Below are positions 9,707-21,900 of a stretch of 64,000 bases of DNA, in pieces. The stretch comes from Odontocerum albicorne (lineage: Eukaryota; Arthropoda; Insecta; Trichoptera; Odontoceridae). The notes beneath the pieces were generated by a model that saw only the letters and a program-made list of their open reading frames with translations, was not told where the DNA came from and did not search any database. Position 1 is the stretch's first letter, and each line of letters opens with the position of its first letter. The translations under genes and the position numbers were made by a program. Where the stretch lies: the NCBI GenBank assembly GCA_949825065.1, contig OX463856.1, positions 15,422,948-15,486,947 of the forward strand, written 5' to 3'.

Positions 9707-11137
9707 AGCGGCTGCTGCATATGACATTGAGCAGTACATCAAGTGTCACGTGGACGGCTCCTCGCTACAATTGTAGAGTGTGGATCCATTCCACAATATT
9801 TTGCATCTTGTCATCTGCCATTACTAGTTTGAAGTGATTTCAATCTCATCCGGTGCAGGTTTCATTAAGGGTTATATCCACCTGACCAGCGTGACTTGAT
9901 CTGTTCCTGACAGGCATATTCACTTGTTGATGAGTACAAATTATTGCAATCTTTTATGGCATACGTGAGTGTAACAGTAAATTTGGAAGAAATTTTAAGC
10001 AACATCCGTTTGTATCAAACTGTTTAAAATGATTAATTTTTTTGAAAAAATTCCAAAAGTTTTTGGTTGTTTTCGGCACGAAGTTCCCATTGTTGGTCAA
10101 AATGATTGATATTTATACTACCTTTGGTTTTAATTTCTAGTAAAAATACATATTTTTAATACTTTCTAAATATTTTTTTCTCAATTCAGTTCGTCTTTGT
10201 CAACCATGCCAATTAACATTTTTTTTAATTGATTTTTTTTAATATTCGGTATTTTCTGAATTTCAAAAGTGGATCTGTTTAAGAGTTACGCTTTGATTAT
10301 GTGTAAAAACCAAGACATGGGCACCGTTTTTACATTTTCAAACTTCTTAAGTTATTTCTGCTTAATCTTAATTATTTAAAAAATTCACGCATATCTTCTG
10401 TTGACAACGTGATATTGCCTTTAAAATGAGGATTATTAATTAAAATCCTTTAGAATATTCATTTCAACAGCGCTTCCTACAAATGCTCTGTATAAAGATA
10501 TCGTCACCTCGAAAAAAATATACAATATTACCGCAGATGGGGTACGAATCATACGAATTTACAACCTTATTTTGACAGGGAAGATGCGCTTATCAACTCA
10601 TTTCGTTGTGGACACATTTCGGAGCATGTATTTATTACTAAATACAATATTATATGATTTTATTCTGATAAGTTTAAGGGAGTCGAGCAACCGTGTCATA
10701 ATGAATGTTGCATGACAGCCTTACAAAAATTTCTTTCAACCAACCAACCAATTCCTGACAAACTATCTAAAATGACAAGAATTAAATAGTCAATTTTTGA
10801 CGACCTCTTTTGGCATTGTTGGAGGAATATTTTATATCTAGCTCGTGAGTTTAAGGTTAGATTTTTTATGGGATTAAAAAATTGTTTTTTAAATAAACCC
10901 TCTAAAGCTTTATTTTTTTGGCGAGAATAAGTATGTAAATAATGGCGCCATGTTAAGTTGTACATAAAGAAAGTAGAAAGCAATACAATGCAACACTTGC
11001 TTGATGCGCTAACACTAAATAAGGTCACATTATAAAATGAAATCATATTTCCTGTACACTTCACTATCCAAGCTGTTCTTCGTTTAAGTATGTGGAACGA
11101 ATGAATTAATAAAGACTAAAAAAACAAATATACATTA
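9707..11137. other. AT-rich DNA, no gene recognised
   Basis: The longest reading is a 122-codon minus-strand ORF (10696-11064) without a recognisable motif or homologous look. Its composition resembles chance ORFs. No repeat structure is seen. Confidence 0.45.
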
Positions 11138-11310
11138 CAAATGAGTTTGGTTGGATCAATTAAATGATTTGAAAGAGGGAAATGTTAAAATTCGAAGAAA
11201 TCGTAGAAATTTTATGAGTGTTTGAATACAGAAAAACGATTGGAAAATCTTGTGTGCTATTTTCCGCTTATCTCGACAAGGAAACAGCGCGATCTTATAT
11301 ATGTACGAGT
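11138..11310 (+). mobile_element. LINE A 3' fragment
   Basis: The sequence reads GTTGGATCAATTAAATGATT, then TGAAAGAGGGAAATG, then a degenerate 'ttcc...tatctcgacaagg' tail. This corresponds in order to the WLDQ-coding block and 3' end of LINE A seen reversed at 1.74-2.0 kb. It is strongly decayed. Confidence 0.55.
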
Positions 11311-11394
11311 ATGTTAACTGCTTAAGCTTTTTCAACATTAATGTTTCGGTTTCGATTCACTGGCATAAAAATACTCAAAGTATAAAATTCTGAA

Positions 11395-11510
11395 CTGTAG
11401 GACGTGTATGGATTGAAATGAAGTCAAATATGTGTGTTGCGTTAGGAAAATCGGTCGCTTTGTCTTCTCTTCCTACTCCGACAGGAAATGGTGTGATGGT
11501 ATGAATATAA
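11395..11510 (+). mobile_element. LINE A 3' tail
   Basis: GTATGGATTGAAATGAAGTC leads into TCTTCTCTTCCTACTCCGAC and GGTGTGATGGTATG. This is the terminal TCTCTGCCTACCCCG-like box of LINE A. It lies about 85 bp after another LINE A fragment in the same orientation. Confidence 0.6.
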
Positions 11511-11779
11511 AAGATATCCTTAAGTCAGTAAATTTATCAAAACGTTTTGTATTTTGTATACTATTATTTTAGTTCTGTATCCATCCTGTATGTGTAATGT
11601 AATTCGTGTATCGTTGTTTTGATTCGTTTGTTGCTTGTTCCATTAGATTGTGTTAGATTTGAGATTTATTTGTTCAAGTTTGATTTTGTTTTTCATACAT
11701 ATGACGTATCTAAGCAATCAAATTCTAACGTGACATGTTTCCCCTGCTTTATTGTTAAGCACATTCATTCTTTCATTCA

Positions 11780-12140
11780 TCTCTGAATGCGTGCTTTCTT
11801 TCTGATATTTTTGATGTTATAAGTAAACAAGAAATCATTGAAATGAGATGCTATCAAAGAATGTTTACAGTTTGTTGTGTGTTGACAAAGTTGATAATGA
11901 TAACATCTGGAAATTAGTGAATAAAAATTTAAATGTTTTGTCCACTGTGAAAAATTAGAGTATAATGCGAGTAGATAAATATGATATCCTTCATGTAATA
12001 TTGCGAGGGAAAATTCAGGAATGAAAAACTGCAGAGAAAAGACGCATGTCTTGGAGAACTTAGTACGATAGCATATATTTGTTTCGAGTTGTTGTTTCAA
12101 AGGCCAAGATAGTCACGATGATCGCCAACCTCAAAAAAAT
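11780..12140 (+). mobile_element. LINE C relic (RT C-terminal region)
   Basis: Plus-strand frames give IEMRCYQRMFTVC (from about 11838), then NKNLNVLSTVKN, DKYDILHVILRGKF and, in another frame, YLFRVVVSKAKI and VTMIANLK (up to 12130). These match in order the 'FEMWCYRRMLRIxW', 'LQGKI', 'LFRAAVSK' and 'MMIANL' blocks of insect LINEs. The better-kept relative is at 39.5-40.2 kb. Several stops and shifts make it a fossil. An opposite-strand 107-codon ORF here is a shadow. Confidence 0.7.
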
Positions 12141-12491
12141 TAACTTAGAACCGAGGAATTCAAGTAAAGTACCGGCCACAATTTTAAGTTAAGTTTTCAA
12201 GATGTCGCAGATTGAGGAGACCTGAGCAAGTGCATTTCCTTCAACACAATAGAAAAGTACAGAGAATATATTTCTTGACTTTGACCTACACATATTAAAT
12301 TCGTATATGTAGTTCAAGATTAAAATCCTTGTTTCAGAGAAGATCCTTCATTTTGAAGATGCAGTTTTGTACCATATCCACTCTTGTTTTGATCTCGTAA
12401 AACTTATTCCATTGATCAAAAAAGGGCATCAATAATATTTATGTTGTTGGTCAGTTTAATCGATTTCATTATTTATATCAAGAAGTGCCCT

Positions 12492-12563
12492 CGACGATCT
12501 CCGTGGTCTATTTGGTTAGACGTTTGTTTCCCAGTCCGGACGTTGCGGGTTCGATTCTCGTTT
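12492..12563 (+). mobile_element. SINE A head (tRNA-derived)
   Basis: It has an A-box-like TCCGTGGTCTATTTGGTTAG and a B-box GGTTCGATTC (12548). It aligns with the complete SINE at 58.0 kb. The 5' and 3' ends do not pair as a tRNA acceptor stem, so it is not a tRNA gene. The usual SINE body is absent: directly after it comes a piece of the foldback element. Confidence 0.75.
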
Positions 12564-12565
12564 TC

Positions 12566-12592
12566 ACCTCATCATCAGGGGCGCACAAACAA
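12566..12592. repeat. Foldback-element core fragment joined to SINE head
   Basis: CCTCATCATCAGGGGCGCAC followed by AAACAAG is the central part of the foldback element (compare 35297-35323). Only this core is present. Confidence 0.7.
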
Positions 12593-13319
12593 GATTAAAT
12601 TATGTTCGAACTGATACCGATACACACATTTCTCACGGTAAAAAATAGGGTTGCGGATTGTGGGTGGAGGAAGACAGGATACAACTTTAGTGAGCAGCAG
12701 CCAGATCTTGGGAATATATGTGTTTGCCAGATGTTCATACCGGTGCACTGACCTGGATATTTATAGGGCCTTTAATCTGTCCAATTTATTACCGTTACTA
12801 CTGATATGTAAGAATTTGGCATCGTCGATAGAAAATGTATGATTTTCACGGTGACAATGATTAGCCCTAGCAAAAAAAGTAACTGATAATATATTAGTGA
12901 CAATCAACATTTTGGGCTGCTTTCTAAGTGTCGAGCCATTAATTATGTTAAAATACTTTGTATAGTGATAAAATACACTATAATGACAAAATAAACCATC
13001 GAACTGTTCAAAGAGAAGGAAATTAATGGACTTATTAGTACCGTAAAATTGTTAATTCTTATTATTTTTGTTCTGAGCTTGTTCTATTAATATGTTTGTG
13101 AATTCTCTCCAGACCCACGCAACAACGTCCATTGTTCTAAGGTTGTCGTTAAGCAACCAAATATTTCAAATAAATATAAAAAAACAAATTGCTGGTCATT
13201 CGTTAGACTGCAGAGGATAGGGCATGACCCCTAGAATAAATTAGTTTTGAGACCAATTTACTTAGCGAATGTCGAATCTTTCAATGTTAACCTAATGTTT
13301 AAAATATAATAAATTTTCA
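12593..13319. other. No gene recognised
   Basis: A 63-codon ORF at 12651 has no recognisable motif. Nothing else is supported. Confidence 0.45.
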
Positions 13320-13595
13320 TAAAGGCTGTATGCTTACTGGATTGTCCATGTGTAGTAAAGGTTTGTAAATATTATGTACGAGCTGTACTATTACCATAAA
13401 ATAAAAATTGGAATGAATATGTGCTTGCTGATTGTGTACTTGCTGAATGGTTCATGTGTAGTAAAAATTTGTAAAGACTGTTACCATGTAATGAAGATTT
13501 GTTAATAATGTGTGTATGCTGAACTTTTACCGTGTAATAAAGATTTGTAAAGACTGTGTGCTGGCTGGACTGTTAATGTGTAATTAATTAAACAA
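13320..13595. repeat. Degenerate minisatellite, period roughly 46 bp
   Basis: The motif TGTGTGCTGGCTGGACTGTT leading to ATGTGTAATAAAGATTTGTA recurs five or six times with large length variation, for example from about 13325, 13420, 13500 and 13555. It is an old array. Confidence 0.65.
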
Positions 13596-13739
13596 ATGTA
13601 ACGGAAGTGACAATTTTTTGGTTGTTGGAAATAATTAAGCTATTGCTGGAAATGATAAAGCTAACAATTGTCAAAAAGAATAGAAATAATTGATTTCACA
13701 ACATAATTTTAGATTGTCAGTTTGTATTTAAATACTCCG

Positions 13740-13838
13740 TAGCTAACTCAGCTTGTGATGTTAAGCGTTCCTTGTGAACCAATCCAGCAGCTCAGCTTGT
13801 CATCTTAAACGTTAATTGTGAACCAACCCAGCAAAATG
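13740..13838. repeat. 47-bp imperfect tandem duplication
   Basis: CTCAGCTTGTGATGTTAAGC ... GAACCAATCCAGCAG is repeated once as CTCAGCTTGTCATCTTAAAC ... GAACCAACCCAGCA. About seven differences indicate an old event. Confidence 0.75.
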
Positions 13839-14224
13839 TTTAGTTCCAAAATTGAGGTGGTCACAACTTATTATTTGTGCAGCTCTTGAATAACAAGACT
13901 GCATAGATTGGGCAATCAATATGAGCATTATATGGACATTCATGTTACATTGACTAATTACTGCTGTAAAGTAAAGAAGTTGTCCTAACAGGGATGGATT
14001 GATTTAATTGTATGAATTTACTTTGTTACTGTGTTGGATTCGTCATATATTACACTTTTTCTTCTATAATACTGCTAAAATTTCTATTAGGTGTTAACAT
14101 AAGTTGTGTTCGTTTTTTTTACAATTTAAAAATGAGCACCAAAAGTAAAAGCAAATGGTAAAGGTTTATACGTCATTCGAAATAAATTTTTTTGGTCTAC
14201 AAGATGTTGTGTTTGCTTTTACGT

Positions 14225-14505
<281 letters not shown>

Positions 14506-14528
14506 TTGTTTGATTACAAGCCTTCAAA

Positions 14529-14793
14529 ATGGAATATCAAGTAGACGAAATTGAGCATTTTAGACACCTCCTTCTATTCGCGTTCAATCGAGGGAATAAA
14601 GCTGCCAAAGCTACTCGCGGTATTTGCGAAGTATACAGTGAAGATGCTATGAATAAAAGGACAGCTCGTCGGTGGTTTTTGCGTTTCGAAGATGGTAATT
14701 TCGACCTGAAAGACATGGAGCGTTCCGGACGACCAGTGGACTTTGATGAGGACCGCTTAAACTATATTATTTATGAAGATCCCCTTCAAACAT
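14529..14793 (+). pseudogene. Mariner transposase, N-terminal fragment
   Basis: About 88 codons begin [19 protein letters not shown] and contain NKRTARRWFLRFEDGNF and MERSGRPVDFDEDR. These are the paired helix-turn-helix DNA-binding region and the linker typical of mariner transposases (full length about 345 residues). The catalytic D,D,D domain is wholly missing. After codon 88 the reading continues into inverted self-sequence (FFAELSFHSLHL), which is not transposase. Confidence 0.9.
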
Positions 14794-14845
14794 TTTTCGC
14801 CGAGTTGTCCTTTCATTCATTGCATCTTCACCGTACACATACGTA

Positions 14846-15274
14846 ATTTAAAAAAAATATTTTTGCTATTGTCACTACCCATTATCTACCAATACCCTAA
14901 AAACAATCTTTCACCTACAAACATCATCATGAATGATGTATCAATACTATTCCTTCATTTAAATTCTCTTCATTTATAATATTAAAATCCAAATTGATGT
15001 TGCTTGAGTCGTATTTTAATGGCATGTCTGATATATTTTTCCAAGATGTTGGTATATCTATTTCAACTAGTATGTTTATATTATTTTTTTGTTCTGATAG
15101 AGGGATTTCAGAGTTAATGTTGCGTAATTCAGTCTTGGTGAAATAAAAATGTCAAAGGTTAAGTAAATGCGATATGTGCGTGATTAATGAAAGCTTTAAG
15201 ATACATCGTTGAATAATTTGTATTATTAAACCAAACAAAATGACTAACAAAACCAATATACAATGCAAATATGA
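14846..15274. other. No gene recognised
   Basis: This is AT-rich sequence without coding or repeat signals that I can support. Confidence 0.45.
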
Positions 15275-15500
15275 GACGAAATTGTGGTAGAAATAAACAA
15301 AGGAAAGTTAAATTGTGTTCAGTGATATATATCTTGAAATAATAAAATGTAATAAGTAAGAGAAATCGTACGAGCTGTATGAGAAGGTGTTTAGATACGG
15401 AAGAGCTGAAATGTGTGTATCGAGGTAAGAAAGTCTGGCACTCTGTTCTCTCTGCCTACTGTAGCAGGGAAACCACTTGATGGTAAATATACGAAAACGT
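15275..15500 (+). mobile_element. LINE A 3' fragment
   Basis: ATGCAAATATGAGACGAAAT, GGTAGAAATAAACAAAGG, GAAATCGTACGAGC and TCTCTCTGCCTACTGTAGCA follow the same order as the copies at 37.0 and 53.1 kb. The coding part is unreadable. The terminal box is clear. Confidence 0.7.
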
Positions 15501-16320
15501 ATATGTTTATGTACTCGTATATTTCCATAGAAAATCAGTGGGTTTCATCGACTTGGCCTTCTAGGCTCAATGCACGTTCAGAAATATCGCCTTGCACCTA
15601 TAGTGTGTACACATGCATTTTAAGCATATTATATATGTTATACATGTTTAAAGAGTTTGGGCCGAACTCGCGAGATAATAAAATAAATTTACGAATCATA
15701 TTTGACTTTCAATTTGAAAATATTTGACTTTCAATTTCAATATATTTGAAGATTATTTTAAAAGCCATAGGCAAAAAATCTAAGTGCCCGTTTATACTTT
15801 CAAAATAAAAATGTTATTGATAGGTTACTTATACTATAAAAGCTTCATTTAAATATGTAAATGAAATTTTTGTCAGTATTTTCGTTAAATTCCTTTTTGT
15901 TTTGTTCTAAGAATATTAACACGGTGTTTACAAAGTTTCTCCCTGGATGAACATGAAATTTTTGTAATAAATTCAATAAAGAGAAATTTAAAAATTCCTC
16001 AAGCATGGCGTAGATAAAGTTTACTGACTAAATATTTCCCTTCCGTGAATTCTTTCTCGATTTTACGAAAATATCATAAGCTAAATCTGTTTCTTAAATC
16101 ATTTTAATAAGCTTCCTGCCTTACTCTCGGAATTTCGGAAAACTTTTAAAGTTATTGCACAATATTAAAGATTGTTAGATTCGATCTAAAAATCGTCCCC
16201 AATAATTAAATTTGATGTTATTGTAAAATATACAGTTTTTGTTGTAACCATCCAATCTTTTGTCGTTTTTTAATACATACTTATTGTAAATTGTGGTGGA
16301 CAGACGATTTTGTCTTAAGC
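15501..16320. other. No gene recognised
   Basis: AT-rich sequence. A small local duplication of TATTTGACTTTCAATTT sits at about 15700-15740. Otherwise I see nothing. Confidence 0.45.
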
Positions 16321-16324
16321 CCAA

Positions 16325-16438
16325 ATCATCAAGCGTTTAGATTAAGAACCGTCGGAGTAGGCCAGAACTGACAATTTGTCATCGCAAGTGTTTGAAATGC
16401 TACCACGCGTGAAAAGATAATAATATTTGCACACTTCT
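16325..16438 (+). repeat. Dispersed repeat R, copy 1
   Basis: AAGCGTTTAGATTAAGAACC, CATCGCAAGTGTTTGAAATG and GATAATAATATTTGCACA also occur, diverged, at 38.09-38.21 and 38.33-38.45 kb. No coding content is seen and the class is unknown. Confidence 0.6.
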
Positions 16439-16789
16439 AGCATGCATGCGTAATGTTACCAGATGATCTCATTTACGGAACGAGGATTCTTTTTTCGGAT
16501 TCTATCAGGAATAAAACCCGGACCCCCTAGGTGGAAGTCGAGCCTTGACATTTTTTTCAGAATTAATGATATATCATACTTGTATATTAAAAATTTACTA
16601 TATTTGCTCAAATAAAAGCTGTTTCTCGTATAGCGTCAAACCGTTAAGCTAACCACGTATTATATCACATTCATTCGAAAAAATACATTCAATCAGACAA
16701 TGTCCTTTAAATGTACCTCACTCTTTTGTTCGCATCTTCACTTTAATTTGTCATTCCATTCTTGATTTCTTAAATTTTTGCATTTTTTT

Positions 16790-17740
16790 ATCAATACAGG
16801 CTCAGCCCAATTACGTTGAAACATACGAAAATTGTTAAAAAAAATATATACCCACATACATACACACACATATTCATAGTCACTTAAATACATTGACGAG
16901 TGCTTTCTAATGCCCCCCAATCTTAGAAGAAAATTTTCTTTTGCTTTTGGTAATGTTATTTGGAATGTGTCAATATCCGAAGCAGTCTCGTCCAAAAGAG
17001 TTAAGGCCCTTCCAACAGGCATAGCCACTGGAAGACCCGTTATTGCGTATGTGATTGAGAATAATTCTTGCTGACGCAGTCTAGTGTAATTTAAGAACGT
17101 TTGATGCTAATCTTTGTAGTAATTCTGGACAGCGCACAGTTCCTTGAACGAGTCTGATAACATATACCAGGAGACACAGATTTCTTCTTACGTTCAAGGA
17201 GTTATACCCGAGCATGCCCAGCAGAAACGGAATAGGGTTAAGCCACGGATAGACACCAAACTCACTCATAAAGAGACATCGTAGAATTTTTTCTGTACCT
17301 TCTCCACCATGAGTGAGTTCTGCGCCCCCAGCAGGCTTCAAATGCAAGCATTGCTTTCTAGTTTGCTATGGATCAATGAATAACACAGCGTTTGGAGCAC
17401 CATTTCGTTTTCAAACGACTTAGAGATTTTCGTTAAAAATCCTAGAGTTTTATAAGCTGGATTGCAAATAAGTTCTATTTGAGGACCAAATGCGAGATTG
17501 CTGTGGAACAAGACACCCAGATATTTAATATTGTCTATGCGGGGTAAAGGTAGATATTTTAGTGAATATCTATGAAAGTTCAACACATGTGAGCGATGAT
17601 ATGACATGTTTTTGAACTTTGATGCATTGAAATATAATTTACTATTGTGATTCTGGTCTTTATAGTTTTAATATTTTGCTTTAAACACTAAACCCACGTC
17701 AATCTTTCTAGTATTTTAGCGATATATAAGTTTTCTATCG
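16790..17740 (-). mobile_element. LINE B, C-terminal part and 3' UTR, copy 1
   Basis: Minus-strand reading from about 17640 gives FHRYSLKYLPLPRIDNIKYL, then GVLFHSNLAF, AYKTLGFLTKISKSFENE, LIHSKLESNACI, EFGVYPWLNPIPFLLGMLGY and NSLNVRRNLCLLVYVIRLVQ (to about 17100). This is the post-catalytic part of a jockey/CR1-type RT ('KYLGVxFD', 'LYxSLVRSxLEY', 'LGYxSLxxRR'). Two frame changes occur, near 17340 and 17300. The 3' UTR continues to about 16790. A homologous copy lies at 30.57-31.99 kb. Confidence 0.85.
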
Positions 17741-19634
17741 ACCCTGCCGAATTGATCTCTTTACAACGTCATATGTAATACACGAATGTATGTTACTATC
17801 GAAACCTGCCCATGTACATTTTTTTAAAACTGTAAAAGTCTTAGATGTATTAAACTATGATATTTTAAGAACTGTTGATTTTGTACCTTGTTTTCTTTAT
17901 CGTACAGAAATGTCAAAATATTCAATTATCCATAATTTATCCTCTTCCATATTCAGACGAGGATCTTTTTCTATAAAACATTAAATATAACAACATTTTT
18001 GACTTTCCGTTGCCTTTCAATGATTTAAAAATGCGTTCACAATTATGCATTCCTGTATACTCCCTCATGAAGCTTTTAGAGTTAATTAGTTTTGCTCGTA
18101 ATACCTCCTAATTAGTTTTAACATCGGTGAATTCTTAAAATTATGCGTTAATTTGTTTTATTATTTCACAAACATAATCAAAAACTTTCTTGTGGTACTG
18201 TAGAGGGTCGTGTATTTATTATAATTGTTTTTCGATTTATTAACTTCTTTACGATGTTAATCAAATAGCGGTCTATTCTCGTTTAGCTTATTTTCAATAT
18301 CATAAAATAATTTCTTCTCGTATTATTAAAAAACTCACCATGATTTTAACCATTTAATTGTTATATATCGCAATTTTATTTAAATTAAAATAATCTGTGC
18401 GCGATGCATGTATCTGTGCGTATTGTTGGGAGTTTTGCAAACATTGCTGTTGTCAGTGATGTGAAATGCCGAATGAATGTTACGAAGTTTTTTAAGTTGT
18501 GAGTGAATTATTTTTCGTGGATTGGAACAAAGTCTTTCTCCATTTTCATGCATTTTTTTGAACTGTGGACAAAGTAAGTATTTTTCATTTATACATATCA
18601 TGATCGTTCTATCAGTGACATGAACACATTTCACATGGTGTATAAACTGATATTTTTTTACAATTAGTGGAATATCGTCAGATTTTTAGTGCATGTTTGA
18701 TAATTCATTGTTGGTATAATTTATTTCTTCAAAAAATATGATAGCGGACCGAGCTTGAAAATCAGCTGTGGCAAAGCATATTGTTGGCGCCAAAACAAAC
18801 TTGACCGTATTATATTGCCGTAGATATATATAAAAAATAAACAACTGTTCATAGCTAAATATTTACAGATTTGTTGCTAATTGATTCTTTATGGTAGATA
18901 TTAGTAGTAGATTCAGCTGTTAATTTGATTTAAAAAAAGTTGATATAAAAATAAATATAGATGTTTTCGTTCACAAATAGACCCCAATAGAGTAATGAAG
19001 CACCGATATAATGTATATCACTTAATGCGTAGGTGGTGACTTGCAACGCTTGTCAATAAATTACTTTCATCAAAATAAAGTAAGACGAGATGTTTTCTTT
19101 ACTCGTGGCATATATACCAGTGTTGCTATTGTAATTTGCAGAACCATAAATCTATTTACTTAATAATATTCTTATTAAGAGTTCCTCAAAGTAAAAACCG
19201 AAACGTTTGATAAATAATTTAAATATATTTGTCGCTGTTACGATTAACGCCCTTGAGAGTTTTAAATTAATTTAAATTGTCTGGTACCGCAATCCATGGC
19301 GTAATAATGCGTTAAAGATGTGTCCCCTGGGAAACATGCTTCAATGAGATCGCCCATCTCCCACATGGTAAAGCGTTAAAGTTGATCGAGTAAAAAGGTC
19401 GGGGTATATCAAAGGTGCCCTCTTTTAGAATGACTAGCTTTAAATACACTTCATCTTAAGTGTGAAAACGCTGATGATATAAAGTAATTGTTGGTTACAT
19501 ATGTTTTCTTCCTCACGTAGTCAATTTTGAGCGACATGATCCTCTGCTATGTTTTGAGTTGGTGCAGCACCTATTTTCATCCTTCCCGGTTCTGAGTTAT
19601 ATCGAAGTATCACATAAAGATGAACTTGCATTTA
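17741..19634. other. AT-rich DNA, no gene recognised
   Basis: This is 1.9 kb with ORFs up to 84 codons that show no motif. No repeat boundary is visible. Confidence 0.45.
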
Positions 19635-19748
19635 TTTGATTCGCCCATCTTATAGGACATCTTTTCTTCTGCGTTCTCTTTACTGCCCGTGTAATCGCCA
19701 GCGTCTCGATTCTCTCATAATTATTTCTAGCAACATGCCTACAGTACT
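19635..19748 (-). mobile_element. LINE C-type fragment (RT C-terminus)
   Basis: The minus strand reads GQKYCRHVARNNYERIETLA, then CPIRWANQINA. This matches the 'FGHVARRN...RLV' and 'PxRWxDQI' blocks seen at 43.8-44.0 kb. It abuts a different LINE on the opposite strand. Confidence 0.65.
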
Positions 19749-19759
19749 TTTGACCTGGG

Positions 19760-20535
19760 TTACAAAATGGGAAATAAATTAACCACTATAGTGTATTATG
19801 CCGACGACGCTGCAATATTAGCAGAAAGTGAAGATGATCTTCATAAAATTCTCTACAAATTTCGCCTTGCTTCTAAGAAATACAATATGACGATTTATGT
19901 CAATAAAACAAAGTGCTTAACAATATCAAAAGAGCCACTCAGATGCAAACTGATCATCAATAACGTACCCATCGAGAAGGTCATGCAATTCACTTACCTA
20001 GGTGTAGAGATCTCCAGAAACAGTGACTTATATAGTGAAGTTTGAGCACAAGCTAATAAAGCGACAGCTTTGGCTGGCTGCCTGCGGGACACTATTTGGA
20101 GAAACAAACACATGTTAACCGAAAGTAAGGTCCGGATATATGAGACATGCGTCCGCCCCATCATGACATATGAGAAAGAAGTGAGAGCCGATATCAACAG
20201 GACAAAAAACCTTCTCAGAGTGGCAGAAATGAGAACCCTACGCTCCATCGCAGGCCAAACTCTTAGAGACCGGATCAGAAATGAGACAATAAGGTCTGTC
20301 TGTGGTGTTGAAGACATAGTGAGGTGAGGAAGAAACCGAAGGCGATTCTGGAGGGATCATGTGGACCACATGGAGGATATAAGACTTGCAATAATCGCTA
20401 AGACTGAAACCCTCAACAGCGGGAGATTACCAGGAAGGCCGCCGAAAAGGTGGAAGGACAGCTGGACGTCATCATCCCAGAACAGCCCACCGTCACAAAC
20501 AGGACATACGACCTAAACCAAGAGGAAGAAGAAGA
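19760..20535 (+). mobile_element. LINE D relic: RT catalytic motif to C-terminus
   Basis: A single frame of 250 codons (19767-20516) has only two internal stops (20043 and 20325). It begins at the catalytic block TTIVYYADDAAILAESEDDL, then VNKTKCLTIS, MQFTYLGVEIS, AGCLRDTIWRNKHM, IYETCVRPIMTYEKEVRAD, MRTLRSIAG, RRRFWRDHVDHM and GRPPKRWKDSW. This order is that of insect RTE-like/non-LTR reverse transcriptases, truncated at the 5' side just before YADD. A GAAGAAGAAG run follows the stop. The low stop count makes it younger than most LINE relics here. Confidence 0.9.
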
Positions 20536-20628
20536 CATTCTTTTTTGTTTTTTTACTAAGAGAATGAAATATTGTTTGAATTTCATAATGTTAGTACTGA
20601 CTTTCATTTGTTGAAAAAGTTTTACTAT

Positions 20629-20704
20629 CAATAATTTAGAATCTTAGTCGAATTCCACTATGGTGAATAACATAGTGGAATTCAACTAAGATTCTAAATT
20701 ATTG
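20629..20704. repeat. Near-perfect 34-bp hairpin
   Basis: The arms 20629-20662 (CAATAATTTAGAATC...CACTATG) and 20671-20704 are exact inverted copies except one position, which would be a G:U pair in RNA. The loop is GTGAATAA. It lies about 110 bp after the LINE D stop. No TE ends are recognised around it. Confidence 0.93.
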
Positions 20705-21701
20705 CTTGTAAATCATTTATTGTATTTTAGTCAACTAAAAGCGATGAAAAAGTTTGTTATTGATATCAAATGGAAAAATTAAAACCTTGAGAAATTTTCA
20801 TCATATTAGTTTTAATAATATTTTTTTTATTTAAAAACTGCAAAATTGTCCTTAAGTTTTTTATTACGAGTATATTTCAACATTGAAATCTAAATGGAAT
20901 TGCATATGTTAATATGAAATTTGGTTTTAATTGAAATATTAGAAAAACAATGCTGTATTAAATTTAAAAAAAAAATTATTTATAAAGAGTACTTGAAATT
21001 TATAGAGTGGTTAAAAAATGAAATTTATAAAGAGTACCAAATAAAAATAAAGATTCGTAAGAACAAAGGAAAAAGAGTATTTTGTTAGAATAACGTTTTT
21101 TTAATATCCATGAATGTTTTTACAATTTAACTTACAAATGTTACAATATTTTTCTTACCTCCTCCTCTTTCGGGTAAAATGCCTTATCCTCGTCAGATCG
21201 ATGTTGAACATGCAAAGAACAAGAATAAAAAAATATATATTTTCTCAATCAAAAAAGGAGCTGCTCACCTTTCTGCTCAAACGTAAAGACATTTCAAATC
21301 TCAATAATAAATAATAGCGTTTGACTCCCCCTTTACTGTTTACCCACGTGAAATATGTAGGGGTGACCAGGGGGTTTCCCCTCTGGCCACGTGTACCGCG
21401 ATGCCTGCGTGTGACACTATGAGTTACGCTACTGACCCGAGTTCCATTATGATGGACGCTTTATGCTCCTTTGCTGAGAATTCAATTTTACCACTCCTTC
21501 TGGTTTTTGTAATTTTTTGAAAAACGATTTTATTGACTTATTTATTCTATAATATAAAGCCTTTAACCACGATAAACTCAAGAAAAAGAAATGTTTTAAA
21601 ATTTATATTTATTTTATTATTTTAATTTCTTTCGTATTTTAATGTTCTACCCAAAGTTCCTTAAATGACTCGAGTATACTTTTAAGCCAAAAGTTTATGA
21701 C
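20705..21701. other. No gene recognised
   Basis: Mostly AT-rich. A GC-richer patch at about 21340-21470 (CCACGTGAAATATGTAGGGG onward) stands out but shows no motif. Confidence 0.45.
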
Positions 21702-21900
21702 TGTAACTTCCATGTTCTTGTTGGTAAGACGCCTGTTTTTCGATCCAGTGGTTTGTGGGCTAGATTCCCGTTGAAACATTAAAAAAAATGATTCCATCTG
21801 ATTTCCATTTCAGACCCTTTAACAAACATTTCCGGTTGAGATTAACACATGACAATAAGCCTGTTAAGTTGTATTACATATATATACAACGAAAATGTAA
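21702..21900 (+). mobile_element. SINE A, degenerate
   Basis: Head TGTTGGTAAGACGCCTG-like sequence (21718) and GGGCTAGATTCCCGTTGAAA (B-box region, 21757) are followed by a body ending ACAATAAGCCTGTTAAGTTG and ACGAAAATGTAA. The order and spacing match the copies at 36.4, 52.1, 58.0 and 62.8 kb. Confidence 0.75.

Noticed and set aside
10696..11064. 122-codon minus-strand ORF as a possible gene
   Set aside because: No motif, no start context, biased AT-rich composition, and no conserved neighbour. Indistinguishable from chance.
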